Positions 1 through 7,640 of a DNA stretch of 38,634 nt are shown here, in pieces (the stretch's first letter is position 1; every line of letters begins with the position of its first letter). This DNA comes from Halieaceae bacterium (GTDB lineage: Bacteria > Pseudomonadota > Gammaproteobacteria > Pseudomonadales > Halieaceae). The stretch is from assembly GCA_030066555.1 (NCBI GenBank), contig JASJBK010000031.1, positions 1 to 38,634 of the forward strand, written 5' to 3'. The notes under the pieces were generated by a model that was not told the origin of the DNA, ran no database searches, and saw only the letters and a list, made by a program, of their open reading frames with translations. The position numbers and the translations under genes were made by a program.

Positions 1-223
1 CTGCGATCAGGCGCCGCTGTTTGGCGGCGGTGACCGATGCCGCCGCGGAAGCAAAGCCACCCTGGCTGCGAAAGCGCACTTCGACAAACACCAGCGACGC
101 ACCGTCACGGCACACCAGGTCTATCTCTCCGGCCTTGCAGCGGTAGTTGCGCTCGAGGATCTCAAGACCGACGCTGCGCAGGAAGCGCGCCGCGCGCTCC
201 TCAAATTCCCTGCCTTTCTCCAT
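1..223 (-). CDS. yraN: YraN/UPF0102 family protein (partial, C-terminus outside window)
   Basis: Translating the minus strand from the ATG at 221-223 gives 74 codons that run off the window edge. The product starts MEKGREFEERAARFL and carries the family core GEIDLVCRDG followed by LVFVEVRFR. This is the restriction-endonuclease-like fold signature of UPF0102/YraN, in which acidic residues and a Glu-x-Lys/Arg pair form a putative nuclease site. Its cellular role is not well defined. It lies 27 bp downstream of lpoA on the same strand and is probably cotranscribed, matching the lpoA-yraN order of E. coli. The C-terminal third cannot be seen. Confidence 0.9.
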   Translation of the reverse strand, partial: MEKGREFEERAARFLRSVGLEILERNYRCKAGEIDLVCRDGASLVFVEVRFRSQGGFASAAASVTAAKQRRLIA

Positions 224-250
224 GCGACCTCCCTGTCACACAGGCTTGCA

Positions 251-2119
251 TCAGCGGGTTTGTGGAATTCCTCCGCGGAACTGCGCCGGTACCAGCTCGC
301 GGTGTACCCGGCCTACTTCATCCATGTTCAGTAGACCGGTGTTGCCGCGAATCCTGGCGCCGGCGGAATCACGCAGCTGGGCAAGCCGCCAATTGAGCAT
401 GAAGGCGTCTGCTCCCAGGGCGTGCAGGTCGGCGAGGACGGCATCGTCGTCGTCACCCGCGAGCGCTCCCTGCATATTGCCCTCCGGCTCCAGCCTCCAG
501 GGGATCTCGAGCAGCCGAATTCCATTCAGGTCGCGATCGCGCTGCGGGTCCCGGCGGCCACTGAACACCGCGGACGTGGAGTAGACCGGCAGGTCGCCGG
601 CATAGTGAAAGGCGATCAGCGGTTTGATGGAGCGGGCATCCTGCGGATTGTCGCTCAGCAGGAAGACGATATCGATATCCTGGCGCCGGCGCGGTGTGAA
701 TTCCGTGGGCTCGCCCAGCAGGCGCCGCATGCGTGTGGCACGGCCTTCACTTTCGCTCAGGTTGAGTGCCGCCTTGAGGCTGCTGGAATAGTCGGACTGG
801 CCGCTGTATGTGGCAATGGCGCGCAGCTCTCCTTCGCGGTTGCGCCAGGCCTGGGCCAGGGCATCGCCCATGCGATCTCCCCAGTCGCCGGCCGGCCTGA
901 TGAGCAGCGCGGTGCGAGCGCCGCTGTTGTAGCCCAGCAGTGCCAGCTGGCGGGCCTCGTCCACCGCGTCCAGACCGAGCTGCACCGGGGGCGTAATCGC
1001 CAGGGGTTCACTGCTTTCGGTATCCAGCAGGGGCTGCGCAAAGCCCTCCGCATAGGGATGCCAGGCCAGCGTCAGCAGCGGCACCGGATCGTCGGCCCCG
1101 GGTTGCCAGTCCAGCAGGGCTTCTGGTGTCAGTGGCCCGATGACGAGCTCCGCGCCGGCGCGCACGGCCACCTGGTAGGCGCTGTTGAAGTCGGGCTGGG
1201 CTGCACTGTCCATGATCATGAGCTCCTGCTCGGGCCAACCGCGGCGGCGCGCTTCAAACTGGGCGGCCAGGTAGCCCTGCAGCAGTGCCTGGGCACTCTC
1301 CCGGGCGCCGCCGCTGAGCGGCAGCAGGAGTGCAATGCGGCCCGGGGGAACTTCCGCGTCCAGCGCTTGCAGTCCGCCGGGCAGGCGGACGGCGGCGCGG
1401 TGCTCGGCATGCCGTTCACGCCAGAGCGAGAGCTGGGCAAGCTGTACTTCCGGACTCTCCATGACGTCTGCTGTCAGCACCGCCAGCTCCAGCCAGGCCT
1501 GCCAGTGCCTGGGAATCGGCTGCTGCAGTGCCATATCCAGCTGCTCTACCGGGGTGCGCTGCAGGTTGTGCCAGACAAATTCGATCAGGGCGGCCTCCCG
1601 CTCCGGGTCTTCACTGGTCAGCAGCAGCCGATCTGCCAGGCGGGCGGCGGCCAGGGAACCCTCTTCTGTCAGCACCAGCCGCAGCTGCCAGCGATCCAGC
1701 GGATCGCGCAGGGCGGGATCGAGCGGCCCCAGCAGCGGGACCGCCTGGCGCAGGCCGGCCAGCGCTGCCGCGGTGTCACCCTGCAGGTAGAGCAGTTCGG
1801 TCTCCATGGCGAGCGTCCGCACCTGCTCATTGGCAGTGAGCTTGCTGGTATCGAGGTCCCTCAGTATGCTGGCGGCGGGCAGTAGCTGACGCTGTGCCAG
1901 CAGCTGTTCGGCCTCCTGCAGTCGAGCGGTGAACGCGGTTTCCTCGCCGCTGTCCGGCGGCAGCGTGACGATGTCATCGGCGGGCAGCCTGATGCGCCCC
2001 TGCTCTGCCGGCCCCGACGCGCAGCCTGCCAGCAGCGCACCGAGCGTCAGTACCGCGAGCAAGCGCGAGAATCGCAGCGGATTTCCGGTGCGCTGCCTGC
2101 GGGTGTGAGGGCTGTTCAT
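251..2119 (-). CDS. lpoA: LpoA/LppC outer-membrane lipoprotein activator of PBP1A
   Basis: The 622-residue product begins MNSPHTRRQR and has a lipoprotein signal with a basic n-region, a hydrophobic stretch and the lipobox LLAGC (Cys33). After this comes an N-terminal helical TPR-like region and then, from about residue 260, a periplasmic-binding-protein-like domain (GRIALLLPLSGG). This two-domain layout is that of LppC/LpoA, which reaches from the outer membrane through the peptidoglycan to stimulate the synthase PBP1A. The frame stays open to 2176. I chose the ATG at 2119 because it puts the signal peptide at the N-terminus; the ATG at 2131 is also possible. It is transcribed with yraN and divergently from rsmI, as in E. 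coli. The assignment rests on domain order, length and neighbours. Confidence 0.9.
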   Translation of the reverse strand: MNSPHTRRQRTGNPLRFSRLLAVLTLGALLAGCASGPAEQGRIRLPADDIVTLPPDSGEETAFTARLQEAEQLLAQRQLLPAASILRDLDTSKLTANEQVRTLAMETELLYLQGDTAAALAGLRQAVPLLGPLDPALRDPLDRWQLRLVLTEEGSLAAARLADRLLLTSEDPEREAALIEFVWHNLQRTPVEQLDMALQQPIPRHWQAWLELAVLTADVMESPEVQLAQLSLWRERHAEHRAAVRLPGGLQALDAEVPPGRIALLLPLSGGARESAQALLQGYLAAQFEARRRGWPEQELMIMDSAAQPDFNSAYQVAVRAGAELVIGPLTPEALLDWQPGADDPVPLLTLAWHPYAEGFAQPLLDTESSEPLAITPPVQLGLDAVDEARQLALLGYNSGARTALLIRPAGDWGDRMGDALAQAWRNREGELRAIATYSGQSDYSSSLKAALNLSESEGRATRMRRLLGEPTEFTPRRRQDIDIVFLLSDNPQDARSIKPLIAFHYAGDLPVYSTSAVFSGRRDPQRDRDLNGIRLLEIPWRLEPEGNMQGALAGDDDDAVLADLHALGADAFMLNWRLAQLRDSAGARIRGNTGLLNMDEVGRVHRELVPAQFRGGIPQTR

Positions 2120-2157
2120 ATTGGCGTCCATAAGTTCAGTACCGGTAAGCATCCGGT

Positions 2158-2178
2158 GCTTGAGACGCTTGCTCAAGC
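2158..2178. repeat. Short inverted repeat between lpoA and rsmI
   Basis: The 7-bp arms GCTTGAG (2158-2164) and CTCAAGC (2172-2178) are separated by 7 bp. They lie in the roughly 100-bp divergent spacer between lpoA and rsmI, so they could be an operator or part of the lpoA leader. No known factor is recognised. Arms this short can occur by chance. Confidence 0.3.
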
Positions 2179-2223
2179 ATCAATATTCACAAAAAAGCTC
2201 AAAAAAAGGGCTACGGGGGCAGG

Positions 2224-3051
2224 ATGGAAAGCGGACTCTACGTGGTGGCCACGCCGATCGGCAACCTCAGCGACATGGTACCCCGGGCGGTGGAAATTCT
2301 ACAGTCGGTGGACCTGGTGGCCGCGGAAGATACCCGGCACAGCGCGCCGCTGCTGAAACACTTCGGCATCGACACGCCGATGATGGCCTACCACGACCAC
2401 AGCGATGCCGGCGCACTGGCTCGCATTGAGGGCTGCATCGAACGGGGTGGCAGTGTGGCGCTGATCTCCGATGCGGGTACACCGCTGATCTCCGATCCCG
2501 GCTTTCGGCTGGTGCGCCACGCCCACGAGCAGGGCTGGAGCGTGGTGCCGATTCCCGGTGCCAGTGCTGCAATCGCCGCGCTGTCAGTGGCTGGCCTGCC
2601 CACTGACCGTTTTCGCTTCGAGGGTTTCCTGCCGGCCAAAGCCGGCGCCCGCCGCAACCAGCTCGACGAGTTGGCACAGGAGTCGAGCACCCTGGTGTTC
2701 TATGAAGCACCGCACCGTGTGCTGGAAACTCTGCAGGATATGCGCGATGTGCTGGGTGGCAGTCGCATGGCGGTACTGGCGCGGGAGCTGACCAAGGCCT
2801 TTGAAACGGTGCTACGGGCCCCACTGTCGGAACTGGTGGAGCGGGTCGAAACAGACAGCAACCAGTCACGTGGCGAGATCGTCCTGCTGGTGGCCGGCGC
2901 CGAGGCCGGCAGCGGCGAAATCACACCGGAAATCGCCCGCATGCTTGATCTGCTCTCCGATACCCTGCCGCCACGGCAGGCCGCAGGACTGGTGGCGGAC
3001 GCCTTCGGATTGCGCAAGAAGATGCTGTACGACTACCTGATTTCCCGTTAA
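2224..3051 (+). CDS. rsmI: 16S rRNA (cytidine1402-2'-O)-methyltransferase RsmI
   Basis: This 275-residue protein has the RsmI (YraL) N-terminal signature VVATPIGNLSD, the AAEDTRHS segment and the tetrapyrrole-methylase-fold motif ALISDAGTPLISDPG, with PGASAAIAALSVAGLPTDRF further on. RsmI uses S-adenosylmethionine to 2'-O-methylate C1402 in the 16S rRNA decoding centre. Length and termini are normal. The ATG at 2224 is preceded by the purine-rich GGGGGCAGG. It is divergent from lpoA and directly upstream of rnpB, the order found in Pseudomonas. Confidence 0.97.
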   Translation: MESGLYVVATPIGNLSDMVPRAVEILQSVDLVAAEDTRHSAPLLKHFGIDTPMMAYHDHSDAGALARIEGCIERGGSVALISDAGTPLISDPGFRLVRHAHEQGWSVVPIPGASAAIAALSVAGLPTDRFRFEGFLPAKAGARRNQLDELAQESSTLVFYEAPHRVLETLQDMRDVLGGSRMAVLARELTKAFETVLRAPLSELVERVETDSNQSRGEIVLLVAGAEAGSGEITPEIARMLDLLSDTLPPRQAAGLVADAFGLRKKMLYDYLISR

Positions 3052-3056
3052 CCTTG

Positions 3057-3404
3057 CCGCCGAGTCAGTCAGGCGATCGCTGTGCGCAGGCACGGAGGAA
3101 AGTCCGGGCTCCACAGGGCAGGGTGCCAGGTAACACCTGGGGGGCGTGAGCCCACGGAAAGTGCAACAGAAAGGACACCGCCACTGCGACCCAGGTCGCG
3201 GGGGTAAGGGTGAAAAGGTGCGGTAAGAGCGCACCGCGCGGCTGGCAACAGGCGTGGCGATGGTAAACCCCACTCGGAGCAAGACCAAATAGGAATCCAT
3301 AGCTGCGGCCCGCAGTGGATTCGGGTAGGTCGCTACAGGCAGGCGGCGACGCCTGTCGCAGATGAATGATCGTCCACGACAGAACCCGGCTTATCGACTG
3401 GCTT
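3057..3404 (+). ncRNA. rnpB: RNase P catalytic RNA (bacterial class A)
   Basis: The conserved core is directly readable. GGAGGAAAGTCCGGGCTCC lies near the 5' end (about 3095-3113), followed by GGGCAGGGTGCCAGGTAA, the GGGTAAGGGTGAAA block and GGTAAGAGCGCACCGCGCGG. The 3' signature CGACAGAACCCGGCTTATCG ends near 3396. These blocks match the order in E. coli M1 RNA. The RNA cleaves tRNA precursors together with RnpA protein. The ends are estimated from pairing of the 5' segment (GCCGAGTC) with GACTGGC just before TTTTT at about 3403-3407; each could be off by a few bases. It starts only a few bases after the rsmI stop. Confidence 0.96.
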
Positions 3405-3413
3405 TTTATAACA

Positions 3414-3466
3414 CCGCTCTGGTCCTTCGCCCCTAAGCAGGGGCGGAGGCGCTAGACGGGGGTTTT
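3414..3466 (+). terminator. Hairpin terminator, repeat unit 1
   Basis: The stem is formed by CCTTCGCCCC and GGGGCGGAGG around a 6-nt loop, with further outer pairing, and is followed by GGGGGTTTT. It is the first full hairpin after rnpB and probably ends the precursor transcript or marks its 3' processing region. Confidence 0.65.
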
Positions 3467-3473
3467 ACTTCTT

Positions 3474-3526
3474 CCGCTCTGGTCCTTCGCCCCTAAGCGG
3501 GGGCGGAGGCGCTAGACGGGGGTTTT
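3474..3526 (+). terminator. Hairpin terminator, repeat unit 2
   Basis: This is nearly identical to unit 1, with the loop base A changed to G. The stem is followed by GGGGGTTTT. It probably acts as a back-up terminator. Confidence 0.55.
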
Positions 3527-3533
3527 ACTTCTT

Positions 3534-3586
3534 CCGCTCTGGTCCTTCGCCCCTAAGCGGGGGCGGAGGCGCTAGACGGGTTTTTT
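3534..3586 (+). terminator. Hairpin terminator, repeat unit 3 (longest T-run)
   Basis: The stem is the same as in unit 2, but the tail is GGG followed by six T, making it the best intrinsic terminator of the series. Unit 4 (from 3594) keeps the shorter stem AGCCCC/GGGGT but has lost the T-run. Confidence 0.65.
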
Positions 3587-3712
3587 ACTTTTTGCGCTCG
3601 GGTCCCTAGCCCCAATGCGGGGTGGAGGCGCTGGATGACAGATTTCCTTCTTGCGCTTCGGTAATGCGCGCCTGACCACCAGGTTTGGGATGCGGATCTG
3701 GTACGCAGTGGT

Positions 3713-5143
3713 ATGAGTTCGAAAATCTGTATGGGCGAATCTGATAGCACAAGAGCTTTCCCGGCCATTGGCATTCGACGTTGCCTGCTACGGGCTGCTC
3801 ACACCATGCTGGCTTTAACCCTGGTGCTGCTGGTAACGGCCTGCGAGCATGCCTCGGGGCCGACAGCTCCGCCAAACATCGTGATTTTTATTGCCGATGA
3901 TCTGGGCTGGGATGATGTCGGAGCTTATGGCAACAGCTTCATCGAAACCCCGAACATCGATGCGCTGGCCAGTGGGGGCTTGCGCTTCGACAATGCTTTC
4001 CTGACGATTTCCTCCTGCAGCCCCAGTCGCGCCAGCATCCTGACCGGTCGCTATCCCCACACCAACGGCTCCATGCATCTCCACCAGGGCCTGCCGGAGG
4101 GGGAGATTACCTTCGCCAGGCACCTGCGCAGTGCCGGCTACTACACCGCCAGCATCGGTAAATGGCATGAGCGCGGCTACGTGAAGAAGGACTTTGACCG
4201 GGTGGTAAGAGACCAGTCCGCCAGTGGCGCCGAGCAGTGGCTGCCGGAGTTGCGCAACCGACCCCGCGGCCGACCGTTCTTCTTCTGGCTGGCGGCGCTC
4301 GATCCGCACAGGAAGTACGACGATGACGAGCCGGACCTGCCTGCTCCCATCGACCCCGCTGCCATAGAGCTGCCCTGGAGTTTCGTCGATGGCCCCGGTG
4401 TGCGCGAGAAGCTGGCCCAGTATTACCGGGAAGTACAGCGCTTTGACCGCTATGTCGGCGATGTGGTGGCCTACCTCGAGGAGGAGGGCGAGATCGACAA
4501 TACATTGATCATCGTCATGTCGGACAACGGTCGCCCTTTCCATGTCGGCAAGATGACCCTATACGACGTCGGCATCAAGACACCCTTCATCCTGCACTGG
4601 CCGGCGCGCATCGAGTCTCCGGGAGTTCGCAGCCAGCTGGTGAGTTCCATCGACCTCGCCCCCGCCCTGCTGCAGTTGGCGGGGTTGAAACCGCCGGATG
4701 CCATGCAGGGCCACAGCCTCGTGCCGCTCATCGACGGCCCCGATGTCGAAATTCGAGATCGCATCTTTGCTGAGCGCAACTGGCATCGCAAGGATGCACA
4801 CGAGCGTGCGCTACGCACCCACAGCTACCTCTACAAGGTCAACCAGTACCCCCTGCAGGGGCATTGCAGCCAGGGGCAGTACGCCAAGACCCCCGGCCAT
4901 AGGGCGCTGGAGGCGGCGGTGCAGGCTGGTGAAGTCGACGGCTGGCTGGCGGACTGCTTCGCCGACGAGTGGCCGGAAGAGGAGCTCTACCTGATCGAGG
5001 CGGGCCGCCAGCAGTGGCAGAACCTGGCTGCCGACCCCGCCTACCGGGAAGTTCTGGAGCGTTACCGCGCAGACATGGACCGCTGGCGCAGGGAGACCGG
5101 GGATACTGATTTCGAGCCCTGGGTGCCCGACGAGGAAAGCTGA
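3713..5143 (+). CDS. Lipoprotein sulfatase, sulfamidase (SGSH)-like
   Basis: This is a family S1 sulfatase. The N-terminal metal motif is ADDLGWDDVGAYGN. The C-x-P-S-R site is SCSPSRASILTGRYP, with Cys102 the residue converted to formylglycine. GKWH and SDNGRPF supply further active-site residues. The SSCSPSRAS context and the SDNG-x-PF...LY-x-x-G-x-x-x-P pattern resemble human N-sulfoglucosamine sulfohydrolase, so a sulfated glycan, perhaps N-sulfated, is the likely substrate. The N-terminus has RRCLLR before a hydrophobic run ending LVTAC (lipobox Cys44), so export as a lipoprotein is likely. The start is uncertain: ATG 3713 or 3731 keeps the basic n-region, ATG 3806 would lose it, and none has a clear ribosome site. 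A sulfatase-maturing enzyme is not in the window. It is convergent with the next gene. Confidence 0.9.
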   Translation: MSSKICMGESDSTRAFPAIGIRRCLLRAAHTMLALTLVLLVTACEHASGPTAPPNIVIFIADDLGWDDVGAYGNSFIETPNIDALASGGLRFDNAFLTISSCSPSRASILTGRYPHTNGSMHLHQGLPEGEITFARHLRSAGYYTASIGKWHERGYVKKDFDRVVRDQSASGAEQWLPELRNRPRGRPFFFWLAALDPHRKYDDDEPDLPAPIDPAAIELPWSFVDGPGVREKLAQYYREVQRFDRYVGDVVAYLEEEGEIDNTLIIVMSDNGRPFHVGKMTLYDVGIKTPFILHWPARIESPGVRSQLVSSIDLAPALLQLAGLKPPDAMQGHSLVPLIDGPDVEIRDRIFAERNWHRKDAHERALRTHSYLYKVNQYPLQGHCSQGQYAKTPGHRALEAAVQAGEVDGWLADCFADEWPEEELYLIEAGRQQWQNLAADPAYREVLERYRADMDRWRRETGDTDFEPWVPDEES

Positions 5144-5173
5144 GCCGAATAGGCCTGGCCAGGCCCAAGCTCG

Positions 5174-6820
5174 TCAGGGCCTGGAGGGCTGAGGTTGGCC
5201 GGATTCTGAAAGTATGTAATCAACGGCCTTGCGCAACTCTTCATCGTTGCAGTCTTCGCAAAGGCCGCGCGCAGGCATCGCCTCGACGCCATTGATCGTA
5301 TTGGCGTACAGTGTTTGCCTGCCCCGGGCGAGCAGGGCGTTCCAGGTGCCAAGGTCGCCGAGCTGGGGCACTCCCGGTGTCTGGTTGCCGTGGCAGGTGA
5401 CGCATACGGTGTTGTATATCTCGGCGCCGCTGCGCTTGCCGGGCTCGCCCGCAGCGACCTGTGCATCCTGTAGCGGCCGATGCAGGCGCAGCAGCCTGCC
5501 CCCGTCCTGGAGCAGTACGTAGATGGAGCCATCTGCCGCGACCTTGATATCGCGGACCCGCCCCTTGCCCTCCCTGAGAATGCGCTGTTCAGAGAGAATC
5601 CTGCCGTCGGCGTAGTCCAGCTTGCTGACATGCATGCCCTTCAGCGCACCAACCAGCAGGTGGCCTTGCCAGTTCGGGAACATGTCGCCGTAGTAGATCT
5701 CGAGCGGCGAGACCGCGGTCGAGGGCAGGTAATAGTAGAGCGGTTGTTCCAGGCCCTCGGCGCTAGTGCCCTCGCCGATGGGCGTTGCTGCGTAGTTCAT
5801 GCCGTAGGTGATGCGCGGCCAGCCATAATTCTTGCCGGCGCGAATAACGTTGACCTCGTCCCCACCCATGGGCCCATGCTCCGTCGCCAGCAGCTCCCCG
5901 CGCTGGGAATCGAATACCAGGCCCTGGGGGTTGCGGAGGCCCTGCGCATAGAGTTCGGGGCGGAAGCCCTTGCGCCCTACGAAGGGATTGTCCGCTGGTA
6001 CGCTGCCGTCGTCGTGCAGGCGCAGCACCTTGCCGTTGAGCATGCCGGGCTTCTGGGCGCGATTTCGGGCCGACCTGTCGCCGGTGGCGAAGTACAGGAA
6101 GCCCTCGTCATCGAAAGCGATGGCGCCGCCAAAATTGGAGGCAAACTTGGCCCAGGGCAGGGTGGCAAGCAGCTGTCGCACCTCTATGAGCTGATCACCG
6201 TCGATTATCCCGGTACTCAGGGCTGTAGCGTAGCGGTCTCCACCCGGCTCCTGGACGCTGTGGCTGAAGTAGATGCGCCGGTTACCAGCGAAGTCGGGAT
6301 GCAGGGCGATATCGAGCAGGCCTAACTGGCCTTTGCCGGCCGCAATCTCCGGCAGGCCGTCGAGTTCCACCAGTGACCGGTCGCGGAGGTCGAGGCGCTT
6401 GAGAGCGCCCTCCTGCTCGGCGATCAGCAGGTGATGGCTGTCAATGAACTCCATGGACCAGGGTTTGCGTAGGCCCTTCATGACAACGTCCAGCTCCGCA
6501 TCGCGGATATTGATCGCGCCCAGAGAGCGAAGCTTGCCGTGATAGGGCTTGGGCTGGCCCGGTTTCAGCTTTGCCGGTTTCTGCGCGGGCTTTGGTTTCC
6601 CGGGTTCAGGGGTAGCACCGCCCCCGGTAGGCGCCGGCCCCTGCCAGGGATCAATTGCGGACACTTCAGCCTCTTTCCCGCGCAGCGCGTTAACCACCGC
6701 CGTGACTTTCTCCGCCACTGGCGTCGGCAGCATGCTATGCACACGGGGGTAAATAGCCCAGGCGCCGGCGGTGAGTGCCATACCCATTGCAAGGCCCGTG
6801 AGGAAAGTCTTCTTGTTCAT
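5174..6820 (-). CDS. PQQ-dependent sugar dehydrogenase-like protein fused to cytochrome c
   Basis: The 548-residue protein starts MNKKTFLTGLAMGMALTAG, a signal sequence or membrane anchor, followed by a Pro/Lys-rich linker (about residues 67-90). A six-bladed propeller like E. coli YliI and soluble glucose dehydrogenase follows: GLLDIALHPDF, GLRNPQGLVF, EHGPMGGDEVN, GKNYGWP. The PQQ-contact elements RNPQG, GALKG and GRVRD are present. At the catalytic His position (NHFGGRL in YliI, from memory) this protein reads SNFGGAI, so Asn229 replaces the general base. The C-terminal c-type haem domain has CVTCH at 473-477 and would pass electrons to the respiratory chain. TTG at 6823 precedes the ATG chosen here. 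Substrate and activity are uncertain because of the missing His. Confidence 0.88.
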   Translation of the reverse strand: MNKKTFLTGLAMGMALTAGAWAIYPRVHSMLPTPVAEKVTAVVNALRGKEAEVSAIDPWQGPAPTGGGATPEPGKPKPAQKPAKLKPGQPKPYHGKLRSLGAINIRDAELDVVMKGLRKPWSMEFIDSHHLLIAEQEGALKRLDLRDRSLVELDGLPEIAAGKGQLGLLDIALHPDFAGNRRIYFSHSVQEPGGDRYATALSTGIIDGDQLIEVRQLLATLPWAKFASNFGGAIAFDDEGFLYFATGDRSARNRAQKPGMLNGKVLRLHDDGSVPADNPFVGRKGFRPELYAQGLRNPQGLVFDSQRGELLATEHGPMGGDEVNVIRAGKNYGWPRITYGMNYAATPIGEGTSAEGLEQPLYYYLPSTAVSPLEIYYGDMFPNWQGHLLVGALKGMHVSKLDYADGRILSEQRILREGKGRVRDIKVAADGSIYVLLQDGGRLLRLHRPLQDAQVAAGEPGKRSGAEIYNTVCVTCHGNQTPGVPQLGDLGTWNALLARGRQTLYANTINGVEAMPARGLCEDCNDEELRKAVDYILSESGQPQPSRP

Positions 6821-6979
6821 CAAAACACCAGCACGCTATTTGCACCGGGAGTCTGCCCGAGTGTGCTGGTGAACACCAGTTGCTCACGCCCACACTAGCT
6901 GGACATCTGCGAAAGCCGATTGCCGGGTCAGGGGGCGACAGGCGTCTCTTTCCCGAGATCCCACAGCGGCCCTGGCATG

Positions 6980-7243
6980 TCAGTCTTTGAGTAGCGGGTG
7001 ATCCTCGGGAAGCTGGCGGGAGATCCACAGGGCGAGTTTGTGTTTCATCTCCGGAACTTTCTCCTGGCCCCTGGCAAGCGGCTGTATGAGTTTGTCGTGA
7101 ACCAGCAGGCGGTACAGGAAGGTGATCTTGTCGTGAGCGGAATCGGTGGCTTCAAAAGCGCCGACACCACGCTTGCGGGCGTAGAGTTCGCCAACGCGGA
7201 TGGCTTCGCTGACCAGTTCGGCCTCGTGTTTCAACTTTCCCAT
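6980..7243 (-). CDS. Small DUF5062-like protein
   Basis: This encodes 87 residues starting MGKLKHEAELVSEAIRVGEL and ending with KHKLALWISRQLPEDHPLLK. It is soluble, helical and charged, with no signal peptide or metal motif. From memory, the pattern YRLLVxDKLIQPL...KHKLALWI is that of the DUF5062 family of small gammaproteobacterial proteins of unknown function. The ATG at 7243 is preceded by GGGAGAG at good spacing and is preferred over the in-frame GTG at 7258. It lies upstream of the PQQ gene on the same strand, about 160 bp away, so cotranscription is possible but not shown. Confidence 0.75.
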   Translation of the reverse strand: MGKLKHEAELVSEAIRVGELYARKRGVGAFEATDSAHDKITFLYRLLVHDKLIQPLARGQEKVPEMKHKLALWISRQLPEDHPLLKD

Positions 7244-7535
7244 ACGGCTCTCCCGCACCCGGGAGGGGGTGCATTTGTCTCTGAATAAGATAGATCAGGT
7301 AGGCCGGCTCGTGGTGCAGGGAGTCTCATCGACCGTTTTTAGATGATTATCGAATAACAAAGCATATTATTAATAAGAAATTGGTCATCCACTTAAAGTA
7401 AAGTATCAGAAGTGACGCATATGAGGCTGTTTTGGTGACTTTTTTACACGCAGAATTGGCCTCGAAATCTCGCCTGAATTGCCATTTTTTAGACGTAATT
7501 CACTGTTTTTCCAATGTTTTTTGCCCGCGGTCTTA

Positions 7536-7565
7536 TTGACAGTTTCCTCGCTCCGTCCCTATAGT
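7536..7565 (+). promoter_or_regulatory. Sigma70-type promoter of the dcw operon (Pmra)
   Basis: The -35 box TTGACA (7536-7541) is a perfect consensus. An 18-bp spacer leads to the -10 box TATAGT (7560-7565). Transcription should start near 7572, just at the first MraZ box. The roughly 290 bp upstream (7244-7535) are AT-rich with no gene and could help promoter activity. Confidence 0.8.
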
Positions 7566-7574
7566 GTCAAAAAG

Positions 7575-7609
7575 TGGGAATAAGTGGGATTTTTTGGTTT
7601 TCGGTGGTT
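7575..7609 (+). promoter_or_regulatory. MraZ operator: four boxes at 10-bp spacing
   Basis: The direct repeats are TGGGA (7575-7579), TGGGA (7585-7589), TGGTT (7595-7599) and TGGTT (7605-7609), each starting exactly 10 bp after the last. MraZ autorepresses its operon in E. coli by binding TGGGN boxes spaced by 5 bp. Further TGG pentamers at 7626-7630 (TGGGG) and 7636-7640 (TGGCG) are again 10 bp apart and overlap the ribosome-binding region. Position at and after the predicted start site fits repression. Confidence 0.85.
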
Positions 7610-7640
7610 TTCGAGAACCTCTCAGTGGGGATCAGTGGCG

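Larger units (their letters stand above)
3414..3653 (+). repeat. Four 60-bp tandem repeats downstream of rnpB
   Basis: The period is exactly 60 bp. Units start at about 3414, 3474, 3534 and 3594. Units 1 and 2 differ at a single position (TAAGCA versus TAAGCG in the loop). Unit 3 differs mainly at its 3' end, and unit 4 is clearly diverged. Each unit contains a stem-loop with arms CCTTCGCCCC and GGGGCGGAGG around a TAAGC loop, extended outward by TCT/AGA and CCG/CGG pairing. A G-run and T-run follow. There are no unique spacers, so this is not a CRISPR array. Confidence 0.93.

Noticed and set aside
422-1885. Long plus-strand open frame (487 codons) across lpoA
   Set aside because: It is antisense to a well-supported lipoprotein gene, has no family motif, and is explained by high GC and codon bias leaving the opposite strand open.
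3414-3653. Periodic repeats considered as a CRISPR array
   Set aside because: The whole 60-bp unit repeats with no unique spacers, there are no cas genes, and each unit is a terminator-like hairpin.
5152-5165. Palindrome GGCCTGGCCAGGCC between the convergent sulfatase and PQQ genes, considered as a bidirectional terminator
   Set aside because: The stem would be only 5 bp and no T-run follows on either strand. It is likely chance in GC-rich DNA.
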